Origin: Subtercola lobariae
GTDB lineage: Bacteria; Actinomycetota; Actinomycetes; Actinomycetales; Microbacteriaceae
DNA length: 64,000 nt
Assembly (NCBI RefSeq): GCF_014640255.1
Contig: NZ_BMGP01000002.1
Span: forward strand, 310,001 to 374,000
Direction of reading: 5' to 3'
Below, piece by piece: positions 37,814 to 45,371 of this stretch. A program made the translations under genes and the position numbers. The notes under the pieces were generated by a model, which did no database searches, was not told the origin of the DNA, and was given only the letters and a program-made list of their open reading frames with translations. Each line of letters opens with the position of its first letter. The stretch's first letter is position 1.

Positions 37814-39553
37814 ATGAAACGACTCGTCAACCTCTGTATCGCCGCCCTCGCCACCCTCGGCGTCATGGCCGCCGTGCTTTTTGCCGCCCCCGCCGCCCTT
37901 GCCCTTGCTGTTGTGGAGCATGCCTACGGGCACCTCTCCGAGACCGATGGGCGATGGCTGGGCTCACACCGGCTCGAAGACGGCAATCTCGGCCTCTGTC
38001 TTCAGCTCACCAAAGCGCCGCCCGAAGGCAGCAACATCACCTACGTTCCGGGCGCCGGCCTCAACTGGTACAGCACCGACGATTCGGCTCGATTGGCCTA
38101 TCTCGGCCGGCAGTGGCTCCTCACCCACGACGCCAACGAGGCGTCGGCCGCACAGCTCGCGGCATGGACCATCACCGGGCTGAACGGGCACGACGACGCG
38201 TTTTACGCTCAACGCGCCAACGGCGACGCCGCGGCGGTGCTCGCCAGGGCGCGGGCGATGCGCACCGAGATCGACGGCCCGAACGGCGCCTCGAGATCGG
38301 TCACGGCGACTGTAGCGTTCGCCGACATCGCGGGTAACGGCGGGGCGGGGGCCACCGTGCAGAGCGATCTCTTCGTCGACTTTCTGGCCGGCGGCGTCAC
38401 CCGGTTGCCAGCGGGTCTTCACCCCGGTTTCATCACCCTCACCGGAGCCACCTTCGACGACGGTTCGGTCGAACGGGTGGTGACGAACGGCGAATCGCTC
38501 GCCGTGCATCCGACGGCCGGCACCCCGACCTCGCACGTCACCGCGAAAGCGGAGTTCGGGGGTCTGCCCTACGGCAACGGTTTCTGGGCGGCCGAGGCTC
38601 CGAGCACCGTGCAGACCCTTCTGGTGCCGCAACCGGCGCTCGCCGTCGCCTCGGCGACGGCGAGCGCCGACGTCAACACAGACGCGCCGTTCTCCCCCGC
38701 GGTGGCCACGCTGACAAGCTCGCAGACGGCGTCGCCCGGCGCCGCCATTCACGACAGCCTCGACCTTTCGCTTGCAACCCCACCCACTGACCAGCCGAAG
38801 GTCGCTGCTGAGCAACCGATGGTAGCTGCTGAGCAGTCGACTGGCGCTTCGAGCCCCGAAATCGCAGTCGGTGACACTTCGAGCCCCTGGCCGGCGAGCG
38901 ACGATACCTCGCAGCCGCTCGCCGCGTCTCCGGCCCTAGACCCTCTGGGCGCATCGCCGGCCACTGACTCTCTCGGCGGGTGGGGCACGTACACATCCGC
39001 CGATGGCCAGACTCTGCCGATTCCCGTCACGATTCGGAGCACGCTTCTCGGGCCGTTCGCTTCGCAGCCGACGCCTGCCGCACAGGCACCCGACGGATCG
39101 GATGTGGTATGCCGCGTCGAGACTGTTGCAGACGCCGGCCCCGGCTCCTATTCCACGCCCGATTGTGTGGTGACAGCCGCGGGATTTTACGTGTGGACGG
39201 AGACCATCGACCCGGCTGATACCCCGCTCGAGAAGGGTGGCGCACGGGTGAAACCGTGGGCATCGCCGTTCGGTACCGCAACCGAAGTCACCCTCGTGAC
39301 AGCTCCGCCTCCCCCGCCGCCCTCGACGACTCCTCCGACACCCACCGCGCCGCCCACGGAGTCGACGCCGCCGCCCGCTCCCCCCGTCGTCACCCCAACA
39401 CGTACGGCCGTGGCTCTCCCGCACGATCTCGCGTCGACCGGTGCGGAGGGTGTGCCGTGGTGGGTGGTGTGGGCGATCGGAGCCCTGATCGCAGCGGGCA
39501 TCGCCACCCGTCTAGTGTCGAAGCATGAGCGTTTTCACCGACGTCGCCGCTGA
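37814..39553 (+). CDS. Cell-wall-anchored surface protein with LASTG sorting signal
   Basis: A 579-residue exported protein: signal peptide (residues 1-32), an N-terminal globular region to about 230, a Ser/Ala/Pro-rich middle with short repeats (VAAEQ twice), a beta-rich domain with Cys residues (VVCRVETV, TPDCVV) at about 390-480, a Pro-rich stalk, then LASTG, a membrane segment and a basic tail (HERFHRRRR). LAxTG is recognised by class E sortases. In the first domain, LCLQL (Cys62) and AAQLAAWTI (Gln114) resemble the paired motifs of thioester adhesin domains. ATG 37814 begins the signal peptide; the longer frame from 37604 is not supported. Its last 29 bp overlap the MpaB gene. Confidence 0.8.
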   Translation: MKRLVNLCIAALATLGVMAAVLFAAPAALALAVVEHAYGHLSETDGRWLGSHRLEDGNLGLCLQLTKAPPEGSNITYVPGAGLNWYSTDDSARLAYLGRQWLLTHDANEASAAQLAAWTITGLNGHDDAFYAQRANGDAAAVLARARAMRTEIDGPNGASRSVTATVAFADIAGNGGAGATVQSDLFVDFLAGGVTRLPAGLHPGFITLTGATFDDGSVERVVTNGESLAVHPTAGTPTSHVTAKAEFGGLPYGNGFWAAEAPSTVQTLLVPQPALAVASATASADVNTDAPFSPAVATLTSSQTASPGAAIHDSLDLSLATPPTDQPKVAAEQPMVAAEQSTGASSPEIAVGDTSSPWPASDDTSQPLAASPALDPLGASPATDSLGGWGTYTSADGQTLPIPVTIRSTLLGPFASQPTPAAQAPDGSDVVCRVETVADAGPGSYSTPDCVVTAAGFYVWTETIDPADTPLEKGGARVKPWASPFGTATEVTLVTAPPPPPPSTTPPTPTAPPTESTPPPAPPVVTPTRTAVALPHDLASTGAEGVPWWVVWAIGALIAAGIATRLVSKHERFHRRRR

Positions 39554-40484
39554 GGGCATTCTGCTGGCCGGCGGCGGGCGAGCGATTCTCTTGCAGATCG
39601 CCGACCCCGCCGTCGGCGCGGGCGTCGCCGCACACAGCGACTTCGCTAACCGCCCGCTCGAGCGATTCGCGAACACCGTGACCTACGCCTATTCCACCGT
39701 CTTCGCTACCCCGGCTGAGCTCGCCGCGGTCGTGCGCCGCGTCAACGCCGCCCACGGCCCGGTGCACAGCACACCCCACATCCACGGCCCGGCGCGCAGC
39801 ACACCCCACATCCACGGCCCGGCGCACAGCACACCCCACATCGAAGCGCCCGAGCCGACGCTCGGCACGACAGACGCCACTGCCACTGGCGTCGCGGGCG
39901 ACAAGTCCGCTCCGCATGCCATCGAGGCCGACAGCTCGGCTCGCACCGACGCGGCGGGCGACACCGTGGCGTACAACGCGTTCGAGCCCGGCGCGCAGCT
40001 CTGGGTCGCCGCGACCCTCTACCAGTCGGCGATCACCGTGTACGAAAAGGTCTTCGGGCCGCTCGCCGACGCAGATGCCGAGGAGGTCTACCAGCAATAC
40101 GCGGTACTCGGCACCGCGCTGCAGGTTCCCGCGGGCAGCTGGCCTGCCGACCGAGAGCACTTCGCCACCTACTGGTCCGACTCGATGGCCCGGCTGGAGG
40201 TCAGTGACGACGCGAGGCGCGTCGCGAGCGACCTGCTCCACCCTCGAACGGCTCCACTCATGCTGCGCTTGGTTTTGCCGGTGGTTCGTCTCGTTACCGC
40301 GGGCCTTCTCAGCCCAGAGCTGCGCAGGGCATTCGTCTTACCGTGGAGCCCTCGCCATCAGCGTCGATTCGACCGCCTGTTCGCGGCCACTGCCGTCATC
40401 TACCCTCGCCTACCCAGGGTGGTGCGCACGCTGCCGAAACGCCATTACCTCAGTGCCCTTCGGCGCTCGCTCACTGAGCACTAG
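39525..40484 (+). CDS. MpaB-family oxygenase-like protein (DUF2236) with repeat insertion
   Basis: A 319-residue protein of the MpaB/latex-clearing-protein family (DUF2236), heme-associated oxygenase-like proteins. Family sequence at the start (DVAAEGILLAGGGRAILLQIADPAVG, then RFANTVTYAYSTVFA) continues after an insertion with YNAFEPGAQLWVAATLYQS and VYEKVFGPL, and PLMLRLVLPVVRLVTAG near the end. The insertion (about residues 77-148) begins with three 10-residue repeats (HGPxxSTPHI) followed by Ala/Thr/Asp-rich sequence. The substrate is unknown. It overlaps the 3' end of the surface protein gene by 29 bp. Confidence 0.85.
   Translation: MSVFTDVAAEGILLAGGGRAILLQIADPAVGAGVAAHSDFANRPLERFANTVTYAYSTVFATPAELAAVVRRVNAAHGPVHSTPHIHGPARSTPHIHGPAHSTPHIEAPEPTLGTTDATATGVAGDKSAPHAIEADSSARTDAAGDTVAYNAFEPGAQLWVAATLYQSAITVYEKVFGPLADADAEEVYQQYAVLGTALQVPAGSWPADREHFATYWSDSMARLEVSDDARRVASDLLHPRTAPLMLRLVLPVVRLVTAGLLSPELRRAFVLPWSPRHQRRFDRLFAATAVIYPRLPRVVRTLPKRHYLSALRRSLTEH
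39753..39842 (+). repeat. Three tandem 30-bp repeats inside the MpaB-family gene
   Basis: Three head-to-tail copies of a 30-bp unit (39753-39782, 39783-39812, 39813-39842) differ at only two positions and encode HGPVHSTPHI, HGPARSTPHI and HGPAHSTPHI. The period is a multiple of three, so copy-number change would keep the frame. The high identity suggests a recent expansion. Confidence 0.95.
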
Positions 40485-40520
40485 CTGCGAGCTGCGACCC
40501 GCCGAACGCGCGGCCCTCTT

Positions 40521-40664
40521 CCACCTGGCGAGGCGCGCGACCTCTCAACGACCGCCGCGGCGCGTGTGGCGCGCGACCTCTCAACAACCACCGCGGCGCG
40601 TTTGGCACGCCACTCATCAACAACCACCGCGGCGCGTGTAGCGCGCCACTCATCGACCGCCGCC
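40521..40664. repeat. Four tandem 36-bp repeats between mpaB-like gene and pcrA
   Basis: Units of 36 bp run at 40521-40556 (degenerate), 40557-40592, 40593-40628 and 40629-40664, with shared parts GCGGCGCGTGT, CTCAACAACCACC. The array fills most of the 197-bp gap downstream of both convergent genes. No convincing gene covers it, although the period is a multiple of three. It could act in transcript ending or be a variable-number tandem repeat. Confidence 0.85.
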
Positions 40665-40681
40665 GTGCATCCGCTCGCGGG

Positions 40682-43186
40682 TCAGATCTTCTCGATAGGA
40701 GCGATCTTGATCAGCAGCTTCTTCGAACCCGCCGCGTCAAACGCCACGTGCGCCACACGTTTCGTGCCTTCACCCGTGACCGCGCTCACACGCCCCTCAC
40801 CGAAATCGGCGTGCCGAATTCGGTCGCCCGCTTGCAACTCGAGGTCACCGTTGTCTCGCACCTGCGCGGTGACCCGGTTGGGCCACTCCACCTTGGCGCG
40901 GGGCAGCCCCGCACGGTCTTGGTCTCTGAACGAGAGCGAATCGCCCGAACGAATGGCACTGCGCGAGTTGTACGAACCCCCGCCGGGCCGGTTCGAGTTC
41001 AGCGCCCGGGGCTGCGTGCCACCGCGCGAATTGGCCATGCCCGGCGACTGCTTCCAGTCGATCAGCTCGGCCGGAATCTCTTGCAGATACCGACTCGGCA
41101 TAGCAACGGCCGTCTCGCCGAACTGCGCCCTGGTCATGGCCAGCGAGAGGTAGAGCCGCCGCCTGGCCCTCGTAATGCCCACGTAGAACAGCCGCCGCTC
41201 TTCGGCGGGGCCGCCCGGCTCCGACGCCGACATGCGGTGCGGCAGCAGGTCTTCTTCGACCCCAGTGAGAAAAACCGCCTCGTATTCGAGCCCCTTGGCG
41301 GTGTGCAGCGTCATGAGCGACACCGTTCCGCTCGAGTCGTCGAGTTCATCCACTGCAGCCACCAGCGAAACCTCGGTCAAGAAGTCGAGCAGGCCGCCCT
41401 CGGGGTTGTTCTTCTGAAACTCCTTGGTGACCGCCACGAGCTCTTCGACGTTCTCAGCCCGTGCTTCGTCTTGCGGGTCACGGCCCGCTCGCAGGGTCTG
41501 AACGTATTTGCTGCGCTCGAGCAGCAGAGTGAGAATCTCTGAGACCGTCGCCGCGCCGTCTTCGCGCTCAGGGTCGAGCATCTCCGTCGCCAGGTCGAGC
41601 AGGTCGGCCAGGTCGAGAATGGCGCCGGTCACTTTCGGGCCGAGCCCCAGTTCGTTGGCGCGCCGCATCGCGTCTCGGTAGCTGATGTCGTTGTTCTCGG
41701 CGAACACCGCGAGCGCCGTCTCGGTGGCGGGCCCGATGCCGCGTTTGGGCGTATTGAGAATGCGCCGCAGGGCGAGGGCATCGCGCGGGTTCGCGACCGC
41801 GATGAGGTAGGCCAGAACGTCCTTGATCTCGGCGCGCTCGTAGAACCGCGTGCCACCGAGCACTCGATACGGCACCGCCGACCTGATAAAGATCTCTTCG
41901 AGCGCTCTGGTCTGTGCGTTGGTGCGGTAGAACACCGCGATGTCTTTGTAGGCCGTTCCCGAATCGCGTAGCTTCGCTATTTCGTCGGCCACGAACTGCG
42001 CCTCGTCGTGCCCGCTGTACCCCGTGAAGCCGGTGATCTTGTCGCCGTCGCCGATGTCGGTCCAGAGTTTTTTGTCTTTGCGGTCGAAATTGTTCTGAAT
42101 CACCGCGTTGGCGGCGGCGAGGATGTTCTGGGTCGAACGGTAGTTCTGCTCGAGCAACACAACAGTGGCACCCGGAAAGTCGCGTTCGAACTCGACGATA
42201 TTGCGAACATCCGCACCCCGAAAGGCGTAAATGGACTGGTCTGAATCGCCGACCACCGTGAGCGACGCCCCCGGCAGCCCCGCCGTTCGGTGACCCGAAC
42301 TCGCAGCCTCTGCTTTGTTGGCCTCGGGCACCGGCCGGGTCAACTCGTGAATCAGCGCGTATTGCGCGTGGTTCGTGTCTTGGTATTCGTCGACCAGAAT
42401 GTGCCGAAAACGCCGTCGATAGTGCTCGGCAACGTGCGGAAATGCCCGAAACAGGTACACCGTCTGCCCGATGAGGTCGTCGAAGTCGAAAGCGTTCGCC
42501 GCGTTCAGGCTGCGCGTGTACTGCCGAAAGATCTGCACGAACAGCTCTTCTTGCGGGTCGTTGAAATTCGCCGTGCGCGCATAACTATCGGCGTCGGCCA
42601 GCTCGTTCTTGAGCTTCGAGATCTTGCCCGCGACTCCGGCCACGGTGAACCCGTAGGTGTCTGCCTGCAGATCTTTGATGATGCGCTTGATGAGTGTGCG
42701 CGAATCGTGCGAGTCGTAAATAGTGAAGCTCTTCGTGAACCCGAAGTTCTCGGCCTCGCGGCGCAGAATTCGAACGCACGCGGAGTGAAAAGTGGAGATC
42801 CACATGCCCTCGGCCACCTGCCCGAGCAGCGCGCCCACCCGTTCGCGCATCTCGGCAGCAGCCTTGTTCGTGAAGGTGATGGCCAGAATCTGGCTCGGCC
42901 ACGCCTCGCGGCTCTCGATCAGGCTGGCGATGCGGTGTGTCAGCACGCGGGTCTTGCCCGAGCCTGCTCCGGCGACGATGAGCAACGCGGGGCCACGGTA
43001 CTCGACGGCCGTGCGCTGCTCGGGGTTCAGCCCGGCGAGCAGCGGATCTTCGTCGACTCCGCCGTCACGGGGGCCGCCGTCACGCCCGTCGGAATGGTGG
43101 CCGTCTAAAATGATCGGCACACTCGACGGCCGGCCCGCGCCAGCGCGCACGGCGGTTCGATCGTGTGATTCGTTGAGCGTGGTCAT
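40682..43186 (-). CDS. pcrA: ATP-dependent DNA helicase PcrA/UvrD
   Basis: An 834-residue superfamily 1A 3'-5' helicase for repair and replication restart. Motifs in order are LNPEQRTAVEY (Q motif), AGAGSGKTRVL (Walker A), TFTNKAAAEMRER, the Walker B VDEYQDTNHAQY, GDSDQSIYAFRGA, QNYRST, VSLMTLHTAKGLE and VGITRARRRLY. The last 70 residues (ADFGEGRVSAVTGEG) form the C-terminal RNA-polymerase-binding domain typical of PcrA. The first 45 residues are a disordered Gly/Asp/Arg-rich extension. It stands alone on the minus strand. Confidence 0.97.
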   Translation of the reverse strand: MTTLNESHDRTAVRAGAGRPSSVPIILDGHHSDGRDGGPRDGGVDEDPLLAGLNPEQRTAVEYRGPALLIVAGAGSGKTRVLTHRIASLIESREAWPSQILAITFTNKAAAEMRERVGALLGQVAEGMWISTFHSACVRILRREAENFGFTKSFTIYDSHDSRTLIKRIIKDLQADTYGFTVAGVAGKISKLKNELADADSYARTANFNDPQEELFVQIFRQYTRSLNAANAFDFDDLIGQTVYLFRAFPHVAEHYRRRFRHILVDEYQDTNHAQYALIHELTRPVPEANKAEAASSGHRTAGLPGASLTVVGDSDQSIYAFRGADVRNIVEFERDFPGATVVLLEQNYRSTQNILAAANAVIQNNFDRKDKKLWTDIGDGDKITGFTGYSGHDEAQFVADEIAKLRDSGTAYKDIAVFYRTNAQTRALEEIFIRSAVPYRVLGGTRFYERAEIKDVLAYLIAVANPRDALALRRILNTPKRGIGPATETALAVFAENNDISYRDAMRRANELGLGPKVTGAILDLADLLDLATEMLDPEREDGAATVSEILTLLLERSKYVQTLRAGRDPQDEARAENVEELVAVTKEFQKNNPEGGLLDFLTEVSLVAAVDELDDSSGTVSLMTLHTAKGLEYEAVFLTGVEEDLLPHRMSASEPGGPAEERRLFYVGITRARRRLYLSLAMTRAQFGETAVAMPSRYLQEIPAELIDWKQSPGMANSRGGTQPRALNSNRPGGGSYNSRSAIRSGDSLSFRDQDRAGLPRAKVEWPNRVTAQVRDNGDLELQAGDRIRHADFGEGRVSAVTGEGTKRVAHVAFDAAGSKKLLIKIAPIEKI

Positions 43187-43255
43187 GTGGCCTCAATTCT
43201 ACCCGCCGCCCCCGACACCGGCCCTCAGCTGAGACCATCCTCTGCAGGCACTCTC

Positions 43256-44356
43256 TCAGTGCTCGGCCAATTCGCCGCGCACGGCGACCGCGACATCAGG
43301 ATGATCGGCGAATACTCCGTCGACCCCGCTCGCCATGATCGCCCCGAACTCCGCCTGCCACCCTCCCCACGCCGCCGGGTCGGCGCCCACCCGAAACCGT
43401 TTGTCGAGAAACTCGTTCTCTGGTCGCAGAGTCCAGGTGAACACTCTCAGCCCGGCGTCATGCGCGTGCCCAACGAGCGCGTGCCCCACGAGAGAGTCGC
43501 CGGCGTCGCTCGCGCCAGCGGAACCCGACGCGTCGGCCGCCGCTGGCGAGTCGCCTCTAGCCAGCAGAAGCGACTTCGGCACGCTGATGCCATCGAACCC
43601 CTCGGCCGCCACCTCAGCGACCCCCTCCCGCGTCAGATACGACGCATAGCCGCGGGCACCATCGCCCTCCTCGGCAACGAGATCGGCCGGCGCACCCGTC
43701 TCCTCGACCAGCAACACGCTCGCGCCCCAAACCCCGAGCGCGCGAACCCGCTTGAGCGCCGTGGGCTCGAAACTCTCCACCACGAGTCGGCCATCACCCC
43801 CGTTCCACCCCGCCGCGCTAACCTCGGCCGCGAACAATTCGGCAAGCGGCAAGCCGAGGCGCCCGAAGTAGTGGGCGTGCTTCAGTTCGGCGACGATTCC
43901 GAGCGGCCGCTGCCGGGCATCCGTCGCCCGATCGACCAACGCGAAAAGGTCAGCGAGCCGCAGAATACCGAACTGCCCGTCGAAGGCGGCACTCGAAGGC
44001 CGTAGGGCAGGCAGTCGTTCGACGCAGCGCAACGTCTGCAACTCGGCCCAGGTGAAGTCTTCGGTGAACCACCCCGTGAGCGCCTCTCCGTCGACGGTCT
44101 TGGTGGTGCGGCGGGCTTCGAACTCCGGATGCCCGGCCACGTCTGTCGTGCCCGAAATCTCGTTCTCGTGGCGAACGACGAGCACCCCATCGCGCGTCGC
44201 CACCACGTCGGGCTCCACGAAATCGGCCCCGAGTTCGAACGCGAGTTTGTAGGCTGGCGCCGTGTGCTCGGGGCGGTAGCCACTCGCACCTCGGTGCCCG
44301 ATGACGAGGGGCCGCGCATCCACTCGCCCGACTATCGACGACCCTGAATCACCCAC
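43256..44356 (-). CDS. Glycerophosphodiester phosphodiesterase
   Basis: A 366-residue TIM-barrel phosphodiesterase that cleaves glycerophosphodiesters to glycerol-3-phosphate and an alcohol. Catalytic features are IGHRGASGYRPEHT, GADFVEPDVVATRDGVLVVRHE, and the late DGVFADHPD. There is no signal peptide, so it is probably cytoplasmic. A Gly/Ala/Ser/Asp-rich insertion near residues 275-295 contains a small duplication (VGHALVGHA). Confidence 0.94.
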   Translation of the reverse strand: MGDSGSSIVGRVDARPLVIGHRGASGYRPEHTAPAYKLAFELGADFVEPDVVATRDGVLVVRHENEISGTTDVAGHPEFEARRTTKTVDGEALTGWFTEDFTWAELQTLRCVERLPALRPSSAAFDGQFGILRLADLFALVDRATDARQRPLGIVAELKHAHYFGRLGLPLAELFAAEVSAAGWNGGDGRLVVESFEPTALKRVRALGVWGASVLLVEETGAPADLVAEEGDGARGYASYLTREGVAEVAAEGFDGISVPKSLLLARGDSPAAADASGSAGASDAGDSLVGHALVGHAHDAGLRVFTWTLRPENEFLDKRFRVGADPAAWGGWQAEFGAIMASGVDGVFADHPDVAVAVRGELAEH

Positions 44357-44409
44357 GCCAACAGCCTACGGCGAGCCCCAGCGAGGGCACAGGTGGCTCA
44401 TTGTTAACG

Positions 44410-44419
44410 TTCGCGAACA
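44410..44419. promoter_or_regulatory. 10-bp palindrome upstream of Bax inhibitor-1 gene
   Basis: GTTCGCGAAC is a perfect palindrome flanked by AT-rich sequence, 66 bp upstream of the start of the Bax inhibitor-1 homologue. It could be an operator; I cannot assign a regulator, and it does not match a LexA box spacing. Confidence 0.25.
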
Positions 44420-44484
44420 TCCAGCCAACACCTGGATTTCGCCGGTAGGTTTGTAGCACACGGTTTTACTGACACGAGGACTCC

Positions 44485-45279
44485 ATGGCTATCGAGAACC
44501 CCGCATTTTCGCGTAACCCCGCCTTCAGCGGCAAAGCGCCGACCACACCGGTGGCGCCGATTTCGGCTGACGGCCTGCAGCAGATGTACGACGCCCCTGC
44601 GGCCACACCGTCACAGACCGGGCGCATCAGCTACGACGACGTGATCGTGAAGACCGCGCTGAACTTCGTGGTGCTCGTCGCTTTCGCTGCGGTCGGCTGG
44701 AACATTCCCGCCCTCGCGCTGCCCGCCGCGCTGCTCGGCTTCGGGCTGGCCATGATCAACATCTTCAAGAAGCAGCCGTCACCGCCGCTGATTCTGCTGT
44801 ACTCGGCGCTCGAGGGCCTCTTCATCGGCGCCATTTCGGGCGTGTTCGAAGCTCGCTACCCGGGCGTGGTCGTTCAGGCCGTCATCGCCACCATCTGCGT
44901 GTTCGCGGTGACGCTCGTGCTCTTCGCATTCGGCAAGGTTCGCGCCTCGAAGCGTGCTACGAAGATCTTCTTGATCGCCATGGTCGGCTACATCGTGTTC
45001 TCGCTGGTCAACGTCGTGCTGATGCTGACCGGCCTCAACTCGAACGCGTTCGGGCTGTCGAGCGCCACGATCTTCGGTATTCCGCTCGGCCTCATCTTGG
45101 GGGTGTTCGTCACGATTCTCGCGGCCTACTCGCTGGTGCTCGACTTCGACCAGATTCAGCGGGCCGTCAAGGCCGGCGCCCCGCGCAACCAGAGCTGGTC
45201 GGCAGCGTTCGGCCTCGTGGTGACGGTCGTGTGGCTCTACCTCGAGCTGCTGCGCATGTTCGCCATCGTGCGCAATTAG
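44485..45279 (+). CDS. Bax inhibitor-1 / YccA family membrane protein
   Basis: A 264-residue protein with seven membrane segments after a 50-residue soluble N-terminus. LILLYSALEGLFIGAISGVFE, VGYIVFSLVNVVLM and a final FGLVVTVVWLYLELLRM are typical of the actinobacterial branch of this family; relatives include calcium-leak channels and FtsH modulators. The ATG follows CGAGGAC. A strong bidirectional terminator follows the gene. Confidence 0.92.
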   Translation: MAIENPAFSRNPAFSGKAPTTPVAPISADGLQQMYDAPAATPSQTGRISYDDVIVKTALNFVVLVAFAAVGWNIPALALPAALLGFGLAMINIFKKQPSPPLILLYSALEGLFIGAISGVFEARYPGVVVQAVIATICVFAVTLVLFAFGKVRASKRATKIFLIAMVGYIVFSLVNVVLMLTGLNSNAFGLSSATIFGIPLGLILGVFVTILAAYSLVLDFDQIQRAVKAGAPRNQSWSAAFGLVVTVVWLYLELLRMFAIVRN

Positions 45280-45290
45280 CCCTCACTCAG

Positions 45291-45338
45291 ATCACAAAAA
45301 TCGCCCCAAACTTCGTTTTTTGGGGCGTTTTTTGTGAT
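45291..45338. terminator. Strong bidirectional intrinsic terminator
   Basis: CGCCCCAAA (45302-45310) pairs with TTTGGGGCG (45319-45327), extended on the outside by ATCACAAAAA and TTTTTTGTGAT. T-tracts follow the stem on both strands, so it can end the plus-strand Bax inhibitor-1 transcript and the minus-strand ABC exporter transcript. Confidence 0.9.
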
Positions 45339-45371
45339 CCCTGCGGCATGCGGCGGGCAGGCCAGACGCGG

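Noticed and set aside
39753-40664. CRISPR array
   Set aside because: The 30-bp and 36-bp repeats are directly adjacent without spacers, one set lies inside a coding frame, and no cas genes are near.
40485-40681. Small gene spanning the 36-bp repeats
   Set aside because: The frame reading 12-residue repeats is the continuation of a shadow frame of the MpaB-family gene, has no start or ribosome-binding site of its own, and ends inside the array.
44410-44419. LexA (SOS) box upstream of the Bax inhibitor-1 gene
   Set aside because: GTTCGCGAAC is a palindrome but lacks the half-site order and spacing of the actinobacterial LexA box.
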